DNA of 38,462 nt from Hydrogenophaga sp. (lineage in GTDB: Bacteria; Pseudomonadota; Gammaproteobacteria; Burkholderiales; Burkholderiaceae_C). A model generated the notes under the pieces. The model was given only the letters and a program-made list of their open reading frames with translations, was not told where the DNA came from and made no database searches. The DNA lies in assembly GCF_018780075.1 (NCBI RefSeq), contig NZ_JADMKB010000155.1:1-38462 (forward strand), given 5' to 3'. This document shows positions 29,073 through 36,083 of this stretch, one piece after another (positions within the stretch are counted from its first letter, which is position 1; every line of letters starts with the position of its first letter). A program made the position numbers and the translations under genes.

Positions 29073-30259
29073 GCGAACTCCCCACCCGAATCATTCACCA
29101 CCCCTATCGCCCGCCGGAGGGCTTTGAAGCCGTCGCGCCCGGCGTGCACAAGGCGTCCACCGTCATCTTCCCGAATGTGCATGCCCTGCGAACGCAGGAG
29201 TGGGCTGACAAAAGCGGCTACACCTACGGCCTGCATTGCACGCCCACGACCTTCATTCTGGAGGAGCGCATCGCCACCGTTGAAGGTGGTTCGCATTGCG
29301 TGCTGGTTCCCAGCGGGCTCTCGGCCGTGTCGTTGGTGGACATGGCGTTCCTCAGGCAGGGCGATGAACTGCTGATCCCCGACAACGCCTATGGCCCCAA
29401 CAAGGCCTTCGCCAGCGTCGAGCTGGCCGCCTGGGGCATCACACACCGGTACTACGACGCGCAGGACCCGGCCGACCTGGCCGCCAAGATCGGCCCGGCC
29501 ACGCGGCTGGTGTGGCTCGAAGCACCGGGCTCCATCACGCTGGAGTTTCCCGACCTGCCGGCGCTGGTGGCGGTCGTGACTCAGGCCAACGCCCACCGGT
29601 CCAGCGAGCGACCCATCCTGACGGCCCTTGACAACACCTGGGGTGCGGGCATTGCCTTCAACGCGTTCGAGCTGGGTGCCGACATCTCCATGCAGGCGCT
29701 CACCAAATACCCCAGCGGTGGCGCCGATGTGTTGATGGGCTCGGTCGTCACACGCAACCACACGTTGCACCACCAGTTGCTCATGACGCGCATGCGCCTG
29801 GGCCTGGGGGTGAGTGGCAACGACACCGAGCTGGTGTTGCGTGGCCTGAACACCATGGCGCTGCGCTACGCTGCGCAAGATGCCACCACGCGCGAACTCG
29901 CGGCCTGGATGCAGGAGCAGCCCGGCGTGGTGAAGGTGCTGCACCCGGCTTTGCCCGGATCGCCGGGACATGACACTTGGCAACGTGACGCCAAAGCCGC
30001 CGCTTGCCTCTTCAGTGCCGTTTTCGACGAGCGTTTTGAGCAAGCACAGATCGACGGTTTCTGCGATCAGCTGAAGCTGTTCAAGCTCGGCTGGAGCTGG
30101 GCTGGCCCCATCAGCCTGTGCGCTCCCTACAAAATTTCCTCCATCCGCACCCAGGGGTGGCCGCACAAAGGCGGCCTGGTGCGCTTCGCGATCGGGCTGG
30201 AAGCCGTCGAAGACCTGCGCGCCGATCTGGCCCAGGCGCTCGCCGCGCTGAACGCCTGA
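29069..30259 (+). CDS. metC: Cystathionine beta-lyase
   Basis: A PLP enzyme of the Cys/Met metabolism family that cleaves cystathionine to homocysteine, pyruvate and ammonia in methionine synthesis. In the 396-aa protein the cofactor lysine is K213 in SMQALTKYPSGGADV; TYGLHCTPTTFILEERIA, VPSGLSAVSLV and DNTWGAGIAF are typical. The start is GTG 29069, overlapping the previous stop as GTGA; GTG 29060 would add three residues. Tight coupling to a purine phosphoribosyltransferase has no obvious metabolic reason. Confidence 0.93.
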   Translation: MSELPTRIIHHPYRPPEGFEAVAPGVHKASTVIFPNVHALRTQEWADKSGYTYGLHCTPTTFILEERIATVEGGSHCVLVPSGLSAVSLVDMAFLRQGDELLIPDNAYGPNKAFASVELAAWGITHRYYDAQDPADLAAKIGPATRLVWLEAPGSITLEFPDLPALVAVVTQANAHRSSERPILTALDNTWGAGIAFNAFELGADISMQALTKYPSGGADVLMGSVVTRNHTLHHQLLMTRMRLGLGVSGNDTELVLRGLNTMALRYAAQDATTRELAAWMQEQPGVVKVLHPALPGSPGHDTWQRDAKAAACLFSAVFDERFEQAQIDGFCDQLKLFKLGWSWAGPISLCAPYKISSIRTQGWPHKGGLVRFAIGLEAVEDLRADLAQALAALNA

Positions 30260-30290
30260 CCTCCCTTCCTGAACCACCTGAAAGACAGAC

Positions 30291-30476
30291 TTGGCCACTC
30301 CCAACTACGGATACGAAAAACGCCAGCGCGAACTTGCCAAGAAAAAGAAGAAGGAAGAGAAGCTGCGCGCCAAAGCCGCCGGCAAGCCGCACGACGACGC
30401 GGGCGAGGGCAACGACGCCGAAAGCCCCTCGGACGCGCCAGCGCCCGAAGGCAACGAGCCAGGCACCACGGCCTGA
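30291..30476 (+). CDS. Small lysine-rich protein of unknown function
   Basis: A 61-aa product with a basic first half (NYGYEKRQRELAKKKKKEEK) and an acidic Pro/Ala/Glu-rich second half (from about residue 35). The basic part is probably helical and the acidic part disordered. The start is TTG 30291 with GAAAG eight bases upstream. I recall similar short proteins with this N-terminus in other Comamonadaceae genomes, but no function is known to me. It lies 31 bp after metC and converges on mnmH across 99 bp, in which I see no clear terminator. It could bind nucleic acid; that is only charge-based inference. Confidence 0.7.
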   Translation: MATPNYGYEKRQRELAKKKKKEEKLRAKAAGKPHDDAGEGNDAESPSDAPAPEGNEPGTTA

Positions 30477-30575
30477 CCCTTCGCGGTAAGCAGGCGCACC
30501 CCAAGGCAACCCGATCGGTCCCGTCGGCTTGAGATCATCCGATCAAAAGCTGCGCGGTCGATTGAAGAGGCTTGA

Positions 30576-31637
30576 TCAGGAAGGTGACGCGATCAAGCGG
30601 GCGGCTGCATCGCTGAGCGCATCGCCCGAGCGGTTGCTCAGCTCGCAGCGCAGCGCCTGTGGGTGGCACTTGAAATTGCGCGCGATCGACGCCGCGTACA
30701 TCGGGTCGTAGTGCTGCGTCAGCAGCTCCAGCACCACCTCCGGTGTCTGCCCCCCACGGACTTTTTCGGTCCAGGCCTCGACCACCGCCTTGCCGCGCAG
30801 CTCGGTGAGTGCTTCCAGCCGCTGGCAGAAGTGCTCGCTGTCTTTCACAAAGAAATCGTAGTCCTCCAGCAGCAGCGCCACGCGCTCTTCATCTGACAGA
30901 ACGAGGTCGATGCAAGGGCTTCCGCGCATGGCGTCGATCAGTGCGTCGGGCACGCGCACGTTGCCGACCTTCTTGCTTTCGCTCTCCACGAACACCGGCC
31001 GCGCCGCATCGAACCCGCGCAGCGCGTCCCAGATCAGGCTGTCGAAACGCTTCTGACTGGGCTGGGGCACTCCGGGGATGTGGCCCAGCACCGAACTGCG
31101 GTGGTTGGCCAGGGCTTCAAGGTCGAGCACCTGCGCGCCTTGCGCCCTGAGCGCTTGCAACAGGCGCGTCTTGCCGCTGCCTGTGGGGCCGCAGACCACA
31201 CGGTAGTGCAGGCTCCGCGCCCGCACAGGAATGTCTTCCACAAGGGCTGCGCGCCAGGCCTTGTAGCCGCCCTCGATCAAGGTCACCTGAAAGCCGATGG
31301 CGCCGAGGATGGTGGCGAGCGCGCCGCTGCGGTTGCCACCGCGCCAGCAGTAGACCAGCGGTTTCCAGGTGCGGGATTTGTCGATCACTTCGCGCTCGAT
31401 GTGGGCCGCGATGTTGCGCGCCGAGAGTGCGGCGCCGCGCTTCTTGGCCTCGAAGGCATTGACCTGCTTGTACATGGTGCCGATGGCGATGCGCTCGGCG
31501 TTGTTCAGCGTGGGCCAGTTGACGGCGCCGGGCACGTGGTCGAGCGCGTGCTCGTCTTCGGTGCGGGCGTCGATGAGGGTGTCAAATTCGCCCAGCTTTC
31601 GGATGGCATCGGCGGCGGGCAGGGTGTGAACGGGCAT
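30576..31637 (-). CDS. mnmH: tRNA 2-selenouridine/2-geranylthiouridine synthase
   Basis: MnmH (SelU) converts 2-thiouridine at the wobble position of Lys, Glu and Gln tRNAs to 2-selenouridine via a geranylated intermediate. In the 353-aa protein an N-terminal rhodanese domain holds the catalytic cysteine C97 in VYCWRGGNRSG, and a P-loop domain begins CGPTGSGKT (149-157). Length and order match the E. coli enzyme, including position 97. ATG 31637 lies six bases after the tesA stop and lacks a Shine-Dalgarno site; GATAAT ends five bases before it. selD is not in the window. Without SelD the enzyme would only geranylate. Confidence 0.94.
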   Translation of the reverse strand: MPVHTLPAADAIRKLGEFDTLIDARTEDEHALDHVPGAVNWPTLNNAERIAIGTMYKQVNAFEAKKRGAALSARNIAAHIEREVIDKSRTWKPLVYCWRGGNRSGALATILGAIGFQVTLIEGGYKAWRAALVEDIPVRARSLHYRVVCGPTGSGKTRLLQALRAQGAQVLDLEALANHRSSVLGHIPGVPQPSQKRFDSLIWDALRGFDAARPVFVESESKKVGNVRVPDALIDAMRGSPCIDLVLSDEERVALLLEDYDFFVKDSEHFCQRLEALTELRGKAVVEAWTEKVRGGQTPEVVLELLTQHYDPMYAASIARNFKCHPQALRCELSNRSGDALSDAAARLIASPS

Positions 31638-31642
31638 GCCCG

Positions 31643-31670
31643 ATTATCGTTTCTGCAGCATGGGTGCCAG
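31643..31670 (-). promoter_or_regulatory. Possible leaderless promoter for mnmH
   Basis: On the minus strand CTGGCA (31670-31665) is followed after 16 bases by GATAAT (31648-31643), four and five of six consensus matches, and then by five bases and ATG. The TAA inside GATAAT is the tesA stop codon, so the hexamer may simply reflect coding needs. Confidence 0.35.
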
Positions 31671-32303
31671 CACCGCCCAGACATTGTTGGCCAGCGTGGG
31701 CTGGGCCGCCTCGTTGGGGTGGATGCGGTCTTCCTGAAACAGCAGGGTCGGGTCGGCCAGATCGGCCACGCCCTTGAGCAGGAATGGCACCAGTGCCGCC
31801 TTCTCGGCACTGGCGACGGCCTTGAACACGTCGCGGAAATCCTGCGTGTACTTGCCTCCGTAGTTGGGCGGTACCTGCATGCCGACGATCACCACGCGCG
31901 CACCCGCTTCGCGCGATAGGCGTGCCATGGCGGTGAGGTTGTCTCTCGTCATGGTCAATGGCAGCCCGCGCAGCGCGTCGTTGGCACCGAGCTCCAGGAT
32001 CACGATGGCCGGCTTGTGCAGCTTGAGCAGCGCGGGCAGGCGGGAGCGTCCACCCGAGGTGGTGTCGGCGCTGATGCCTGCGTTGACCATGTGGGCTGGG
32101 ATGCGTTCTTTCACCAGTCGCTGCTGCAGGACCTGGACCCAGCCGCTGCCGCGCTTGAGCCCGTACTCGGCGCTCAGGGAGTCGCCCACCACCAGCACCG
32201 CCGCGGACTTGTTTGCCGTCTGGGCGCTGGCCAATGACCCCGTCGAGGCGAGCAGGGAGAGCAGGGCGTTAAAGTGACGACGTTTCAACTGAAAGCCTTT
32301 CAT
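31644..32303 (-). CDS. tesA: SGNH/GDSL esterase, TesA-like lysophospholipase/thioesterase
   Basis: TesA is a periplasmic hydrolase of acyl-CoA, lysophospholipid and aryl esters. The 219-aa product has a signal peptide (MKGFQLKRRHF, hydrophobic core, cleavage after ASA at about 27). The catalytic residues are S42 in VGDSLS, N108 in LGANDA, and D192 and H195 in EDRIHPN, giving all SGNH blocks. I chose ATG 32303 because it yields a clean signal peptide; the frame upstream runs antisense into the ABC ATPase without similarity. Its ATG overlaps the ATPase ATG by two bases on opposite strands. E. coli tesA is likewise divergent from an ABC ATPase (ybbA). Confidence 0.92.
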   Translation of the reverse strand: MKGFQLKRRHFNALLSLLASTGSLASAQTANKSAAVLVVGDSLSAEYGLKRGSGWVQVLQQRLVKERIPAHMVNAGISADTTSGGRSRLPALLKLHKPAIVILELGANDALRGLPLTMTRDNLTAMARLSREAGARVVIVGMQVPPNYGGKYTQDFRDVFKAVASAEKAALVPFLLKGVADLADPTLLFQEDRIHPNEAAQPTLANNVWAVLAPMLQKR

Positions 32304-33003
32304 GGCGAAAACGATGCCGGATGACATGATTGTGGTGAAGCACGTGTTCAAGTCGGTCACCGACTCCACGGGCACGCTGACCATTTTGCGCGATATCGAC
32401 TTTTCGCTGCGCCGTGGGGAGACCGCCGCCATCGTCGGCGCCTCTGGTTCGGGTAAAAGCACCTTGCTGTCCATCATTGCTGGCCTGGACACGCCCAGCA
32501 ACGGCACCGTGCTCATCGACGGGGTCGACCTGTTTGCACGCAACGAAGACCAGCGCGCCGCCTTGCGCGCCGAGAAGCTGGGTTTTGTTTTCCAGAGCTT
32601 CCAGTTGCTGGGCAACCTGAGTGCGCTGGAGAACGTGATGCTGCCGCTGGAGTTGGTGGGCCGGCGCGACGCCCGCACGGCCGCCACCGCGATGTTGCAG
32701 CGCGTGGGCCTGGGTGAGCGTCTGGGGCACTACCCCAAGGTGCTGTCCGGTGGCGAACAACAGCGTGTGGCGCTGGCGCGGGCCTTTGTGGTGAAGCCGG
32801 CCGTGCTGCTGGCCGACGAACCCACGGGCAGCCTGGACTTCGCGACCGGCGAGAAGGTGATGGAGCTGATGTTCGAACTCAACCGCGAGCAGGGCACGAC
32901 GCTGGTGCTCGTGACGCACGACCGGGGGATCGCGCAGCGCTGCGAGCGCAGGATCGTGATCGAGGCTGGACAAGCTTCCGAGGCTGCACAAATGCCAGCC
33001 TGA
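32302..33003 (+). CDS. ABC transporter ATP-binding protein, LolD/YbbA type
   Basis: A 233-aa ATPase of the MacB/LolD/YbbA family, which energises lipoprotein or envelope export with an FtsX-like permease. Motifs: Walker A GASGSGKST (46-54), signature LSGGEQQRVALAR (148-160), Walker B VLLADEPT (168-175). The divergent neighbour tesA makes YbbA the best orthology guess. No permease of the ybbP type follows; rlmB comes next, so the membrane partner is elsewhere or absent. The start may be ATG 32302 (GAAAG eight bases upstream), 32314 or 32326 (MIVVKHVFKSV). Confidence 0.9.
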   Translation: MAKTMPDDMIVVKHVFKSVTDSTGTLTILRDIDFSLRRGETAAIVGASGSGKSTLLSIIAGLDTPSNGTVLIDGVDLFARNEDQRAALRAEKLGFVFQSFQLLGNLSALENVMLPLELVGRRDARTAATAMLQRVGLGERLGHYPKVLSGGEQQRVALARAFVVKPAVLLADEPTGSLDFATGEKVMELMFELNREQGTTLVLVTHDRGIAQRCERRIVIEAGQASEAAQMPA

Positions 33004-33045
33004 GGCGCAGCCAATCCCCTGGCCTGGAGTTAGCCGATGTCGGGG

Positions 33046-33082
33046 GCGGCGATTCAGGTCGATGCGCAGGGATAATCGCCGC
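33046..33082 (+). repeat. Perfect 9-bp inverted repeat abutting the rlmB start codon
   Basis: GCGGCGATT (33046-33054) and AATCGCCGC (33074-33082) are exact reverse complements around a 19-base loop, and the ATG of rlmB begins at the next base. The loop contains CAGGG, the only Shine-Dalgarno-like sequence, and an upstream in-frame ATG (33062). GATAAT (33071-33076) straddles the loop and the right arm. It could be an RNA hairpin controlling translation or a protein operator. Confidence 0.55.
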
Positions 33083-33826
33083 ATGTCTTCCCCCAAAGTG
33101 CTTTTCGGCTTTCACGCCGTGGGCGTGCGCCTGAAAACCGCGCCCCAATCCGTTGTCGAGGTTTACTTCGAGTCCACGCGCCGCGACGCGCGCATGCGCC
33201 AGTTCCTGGAGCGCGCCAAAGAGTCGGGCGTGCGGCTGATCGAGGCCGACAGCCTGCGCATCGCCAAGCTCGCGGGCAGCCACGGCCATCAGGGCGTGGC
33301 CGCGCGGGTGCAGGAACTGCCGCAGGTGCACTCGCTGGACGAGTTGCTGGAAGGCCTGGAGGCCGAGGGCAGGGCGCCGTTGCTGCTGGTGCTCGATGGC
33401 ATCACCGACCCGCACAACCTGGGTGCCTGCCTGCGCGTGGCCGATGGTGCCGGGGCCCACGCGGTGATCGCGCCCAAGGACCACGCGGCCGGCATCAACG
33501 CCACCGTGGCCAAGGTGGCGAGTGGCGCGGCCGAGACCATGCCCTATTTCATGGTGACCAACCTGGCCCGCACGCTGGGTGAACTGAAGGAGCGCAACAT
33601 CTGGGTCATCGGCACCAGCGACGATGCGCCCAAGACGCTGTACCAGGTGGACCTCAAGGTGCCGGTGGCGCTGGTGCTGGGCGCCGAGGGCGACGGCATG
33701 CGCCAGCTCACGCGCAAAACCTGCGACGAGCTGGTGAGCATCCCGATGGCGGGGGCGGTGGAGAGCCTCAACGTCTCGGTGGCCAGCGGCGTGTGCCTGT
33801 ACGAGGCCTTGCGCCAGCGCAGCTGA
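33083..33826 (+). CDS. rlmB: 23S rRNA (guanosine(2251)-2'-O)-methyltransferase
   Basis: RlmB is a SPOUT-family enzyme that methylates the ribose of G2251 in the 23S P-loop. The 247-aa protein has an N-terminal substrate-binding domain (KVLFGFHAVGVRLK) and the knotted SAM-binding domain with DGITDPHNLGACLR, LVLGAEGDGMR and ESLNVSVASGVCLYE, all standard TrmH/SpoU motifs. ATG 33083 (MSSPKVLFGF) is preferred over the in-frame ATG 33062 because similarity begins there. It lies directly after the inverted repeat at 33046-33082. Confidence 0.95.
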   Translation: MSSPKVLFGFHAVGVRLKTAPQSVVEVYFESTRRDARMRQFLERAKESGVRLIEADSLRIAKLAGSHGHQGVAARVQELPQVHSLDELLEGLEAEGRAPLLLVLDGITDPHNLGACLRVADGAGAHAVIAPKDHAAGINATVAKVASGAAETMPYFMVTNLARTLGELKERNIWVIGTSDDAPKTLYQVDLKVPVALVLGAEGDGMRQLTRKTCDELVSIPMAGAVESLNVSVASGVCLYEALRQRS

Positions 33827-33860
33827 GCCGCTTCTTTTTCAATCAGGGTGCAGGATCTTC

Positions 33861-34202
33861 ATGAAAACATCTTTGGCCCATGTGACCGTCGCCGTGGCGT
33901 TGGCCCTGCTGGCCGGCTGCACCCAGGAGCAGCAGAACCAGCTGAGCCGCGACATCCAGAACTGGACCGGCACCAACGGCGTGCTGGAGGTGTATGCCGG
34001 TGACAAGGTGGCGCGCCGCTTCCTCAAAATCGACAAGATCAGCACCGCGCTCGGCACCGACGACGGCAAGCCGCGCGCCTACCGCTACGGCTACGGTGTG
34101 CTCGATGAAAACCTGAACATGGCCGTGGACGCTGGCGAGAAGAAGGTGTATTTCGAGATCAGCGATTACACCAACGCCGTGTTCTTTGAAAACCCGCGTT
34201 GA
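33861..34202 (+). CDS. Small putative lipoprotein of unknown function
   Basis: A 113-aa product with a lipoprotein signal peptide: MKTSLAHVTVAVALALLAGC with lipobox LAGC and acylated C20. The residue after the cysteine is Thr, so outer-membrane sorting is expected. The mature ~93 residues are polar and probably beta-rich (VLEVYAGDKVARRFLKIDKIS, YRYGYGVLDENLNM, KKVYFEISDYTNAVFF). I recognise no family. CAGGA lies seven bases before ATG 33861. The next gene begins 41 bp downstream on the same strand. Confidence 0.75.
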   Translation: MKTSLAHVTVAVALALLAGCTQEQQNQLSRDIQNWTGTNGVLEVYAGDKVARRFLKIDKISTALGTDDGKPRAYRYGYGVLDENLNMAVDAGEKKVYFEISDYTNAVFFENPR

Positions 34203-34243
34203 AGCCAATTCTGTTGTCCAAGCCAACCCTTCAGGAGTGAACC

Positions 34244-35482
34244 GTGAACCTCGTTGACCGCGTGCAAGCCATCCTGCTCAAACCCAAAGACACCTGGCCG
34301 GTGATCGCGGGAGAGGGGGGCGATGTTCCTTCGATCTACAAAAACTACCTCGTCTACCTCGCGGCCATCCCGGCCATTGCCACTTTCATCGGGTTCAGCC
34401 TGGTCGGCGCGGGCGCTTTCGGCGTCAGCTTCCGCGTGCCCATCGTTTCCGGTCTGGTGAACATGGTGGTGGGTTTCGTGCTCTCGCTGGCCATGATCTA
34501 TGTGCTGTCGCTGATCGCCAATGCGCTGGCGCCCACGTTCAAGGGCGAGAAAAACCAGCTCAATGCGTTCAAGCTCGTGGCCTACGGTTCGACCGCCGGG
34601 CTGGTGGGGGGCGTGTTCAACCTGCTGCCTTCGTTGTCCATGCTGGGCGTGCTCGCCGCGCTGTATTCCATCTACCTGCTCTACACCGGCATCCCGGTGC
34701 TGATGAAAGCGCCCGAAGACAAGGCGCTGGGCTACACGGCGGTGCTCATCGTCTGCGGCATCGTGGCCAGCATGATCGTCGGCGCGGTCAGCGCCTTGTT
34801 CACCTCCGGCCCGCACATGATGATGGGCGGTGGTATGTCCTCGTCCGACAACGTGAGCATCAAGGTGCCCGGCTCCGAGATCACCCTCGACACCGCCAAG
34901 ATCGAGGCCATGGGCAAACAGGTTGAAGCGGCGAGCAAGAAGATGGAAGAGGCGCAGGCCAAGGGCGACTCGGCCGCGGCGGGCAAGGCCATGAGTGAAA
35001 TGATGGGCGCGGCCCTGGGTGGCGGGCAGGGCGGCAAGCCGTTTGCACCCGACACGCTGCAGGGCTTCGTGCCGGCCAAGCTGGGCGCGATGGAGCGCAC
35101 GGCGATCGAGGCGCGTTCGGACAACGCCATGGGCATGACCTTCTCCAGCGTTACATCCGAGTTCCGCAACGACGCGGGCCGGGTCGAGGTGAAGGTGCAG
35201 GACATCGGCGCCATGCCCGCGCTGGCCATGGCCATGGGCGCCTGGGCGCAGAGCACCGTCAACCGCGAGACGCAGGACGAGGTCGAGAAGGTCTACCAGC
35301 GCGACGGCGCCTCGATCAAGGAGGAATACCGCAAGGACGGCAGCCGTGCCGAGATGTCCATGATGCTGGGCAACGGCGTGATGGTCGAGGTGACCGGCGA
35401 CAACGTGAACATGGACGGTGTGCGCGCCGCCATGGCCGCGCTGGACGTCAAGGGCCTGGCCGGGCTGAAGCGGCAACCGTGA
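34244..35482 (+). CDS. YIP1-family membrane protein with uncharacterised C-terminal domain
   Basis: A 412-aa protein. Residues 1-190 resemble the bacterial YIP1 domain: a short N-terminal segment typical of the family (VDRVQAILLKPKDTWPVIA) and about five membrane helices (34-56, 67-94, 111-127, 130-154, 164-187). A Met/Gly cluster (HMMMGGGM, 191-198) follows the last helix. Next come a helical segment (about 213-246) and a mixed alpha/beta C-terminal domain of about 160 residues, which I do not recognise. GTG 34244 has AGGAG seven bases upstream. Bacterial YIP1 proteins have no settled function. It is probably cotranscribed with the preceding lipoprotein and converges on chrA with four bases between stops. 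Confidence 0.8.
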   Translation: MNLVDRVQAILLKPKDTWPVIAGEGGDVPSIYKNYLVYLAAIPAIATFIGFSLVGAGAFGVSFRVPIVSGLVNMVVGFVLSLAMIYVLSLIANALAPTFKGEKNQLNAFKLVAYGSTAGLVGGVFNLLPSLSMLGVLAALYSIYLLYTGIPVLMKAPEDKALGYTAVLIVCGIVASMIVGAVSALFTSGPHMMMGGGMSSSDNVSIKVPGSEITLDTAKIEAMGKQVEAASKKMEEAQAKGDSAAAGKAMSEMMGAALGGGQGGKPFAPDTLQGFVPAKLGAMERTAIEARSDNAMGMTFSSVTSEFRNDAGRVEVKVQDIGAMPALAMAMGAWAQSTVNRETQDEVEKVYQRDGASIKEEYRKDGSRAEMSMMLGNGVMVEVTGDNVNMDGVRAAMAALDVKGLAGLKRQP

Positions 35483-35486
35483 GCGA

Positions 35487-36083
35487 TCAGACCCAGCCCA
35501 TGGCGCCGACCACGGCGCCTGCGCCGATCATCCACAGCAAGTGAAGTTTTGTGCGCCACACCAGCAGCGTGGCGCAGGCGGTCAGGAGCCACAGCGGCCA
35601 GTCGCGCGCCGCGTCGTTGTGCGCGGCGCTCAGCAGCCAGCCGGTGGCGATCAGCAACGCGATCACGATGGGCGCCATGCCGGTCTTGAAGGCGCGCACC
35701 GCGCGCAGCTCGCGGTTGCGGTGACCCCATTGCGTGGCCGTGTAGGTGAGCACGGAGGACGGCAGCATGATCGCCACCAGCGTCACCAGCACCCCCAGCA
35801 GGGCCAGCGCCCAGGCCACCCAGCCGGCCGACGGTCCACCGCCCGCGTTCAGCCCGAGGTTCCAGCCCAGCAGGGCGACGAACAGCACGTTGGGTCCCGG
35901 CGCGGCTTGCGACAGCGCGATGGACGAGCTGAACTGTGCGTCGCTCAGCCAGCCCTGTTCGCCCACGAGGTAGCGGTGCATGTCGGGCGCGGTGGTGATG
36001 GCGCCGCCCACCGCCAGCAGCGAGAGCGACGCGAAGTGCATGAACAGGTCGGTCCAGTTCGCCAGTGTGGGGGCCATGCTCAT
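35487..36083 (-). CDS. ChrA-type chromate transporter, second subunit (short CHR domain)
   Basis: A 198-aa single-CHR-domain membrane protein. Classical ChrA has two fused CHR domains; here they are separate genes that would pair. The conserved segment is GGAITTAPDMHRY through SQAAPGPNVLFVALLGW, with the PGP motif, followed by hydrophobic helices. It starts at ATG 36083, overlapping the stop of the first subunit as ATGA, so translation is coupled. Chromate efflux is the best-known activity of the family, but the natural substrate of short CHR pairs is often untested. No ChrB-like regulator is nearby. Confidence 0.88.
   Translation of the reverse strand: MSMAPTLANWTDLFMHFASLSLLAVGGAITTAPDMHRYLVGEQGWLSDAQFSSSIALSQAAPGPNVLFVALLGWNLGLNAGGGPSAGWVAWALALLGVLVTLVAIMLPSSVLTYTATQWGHRNRELRAVRAFKTGMAPIVIALLIATGWLLSAAHNDAARDWPLWLLTACATLLVWRTKLHLLWMIGAGAVVGAMGWV

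Noticed and set aside
30530..30552. GATC-based imperfect hairpin between the small lysine-rich gene and mnmH
   Set aside because: Only two four-pair blocks separated by an internal loop, without a T-run; too weak to call a terminator.
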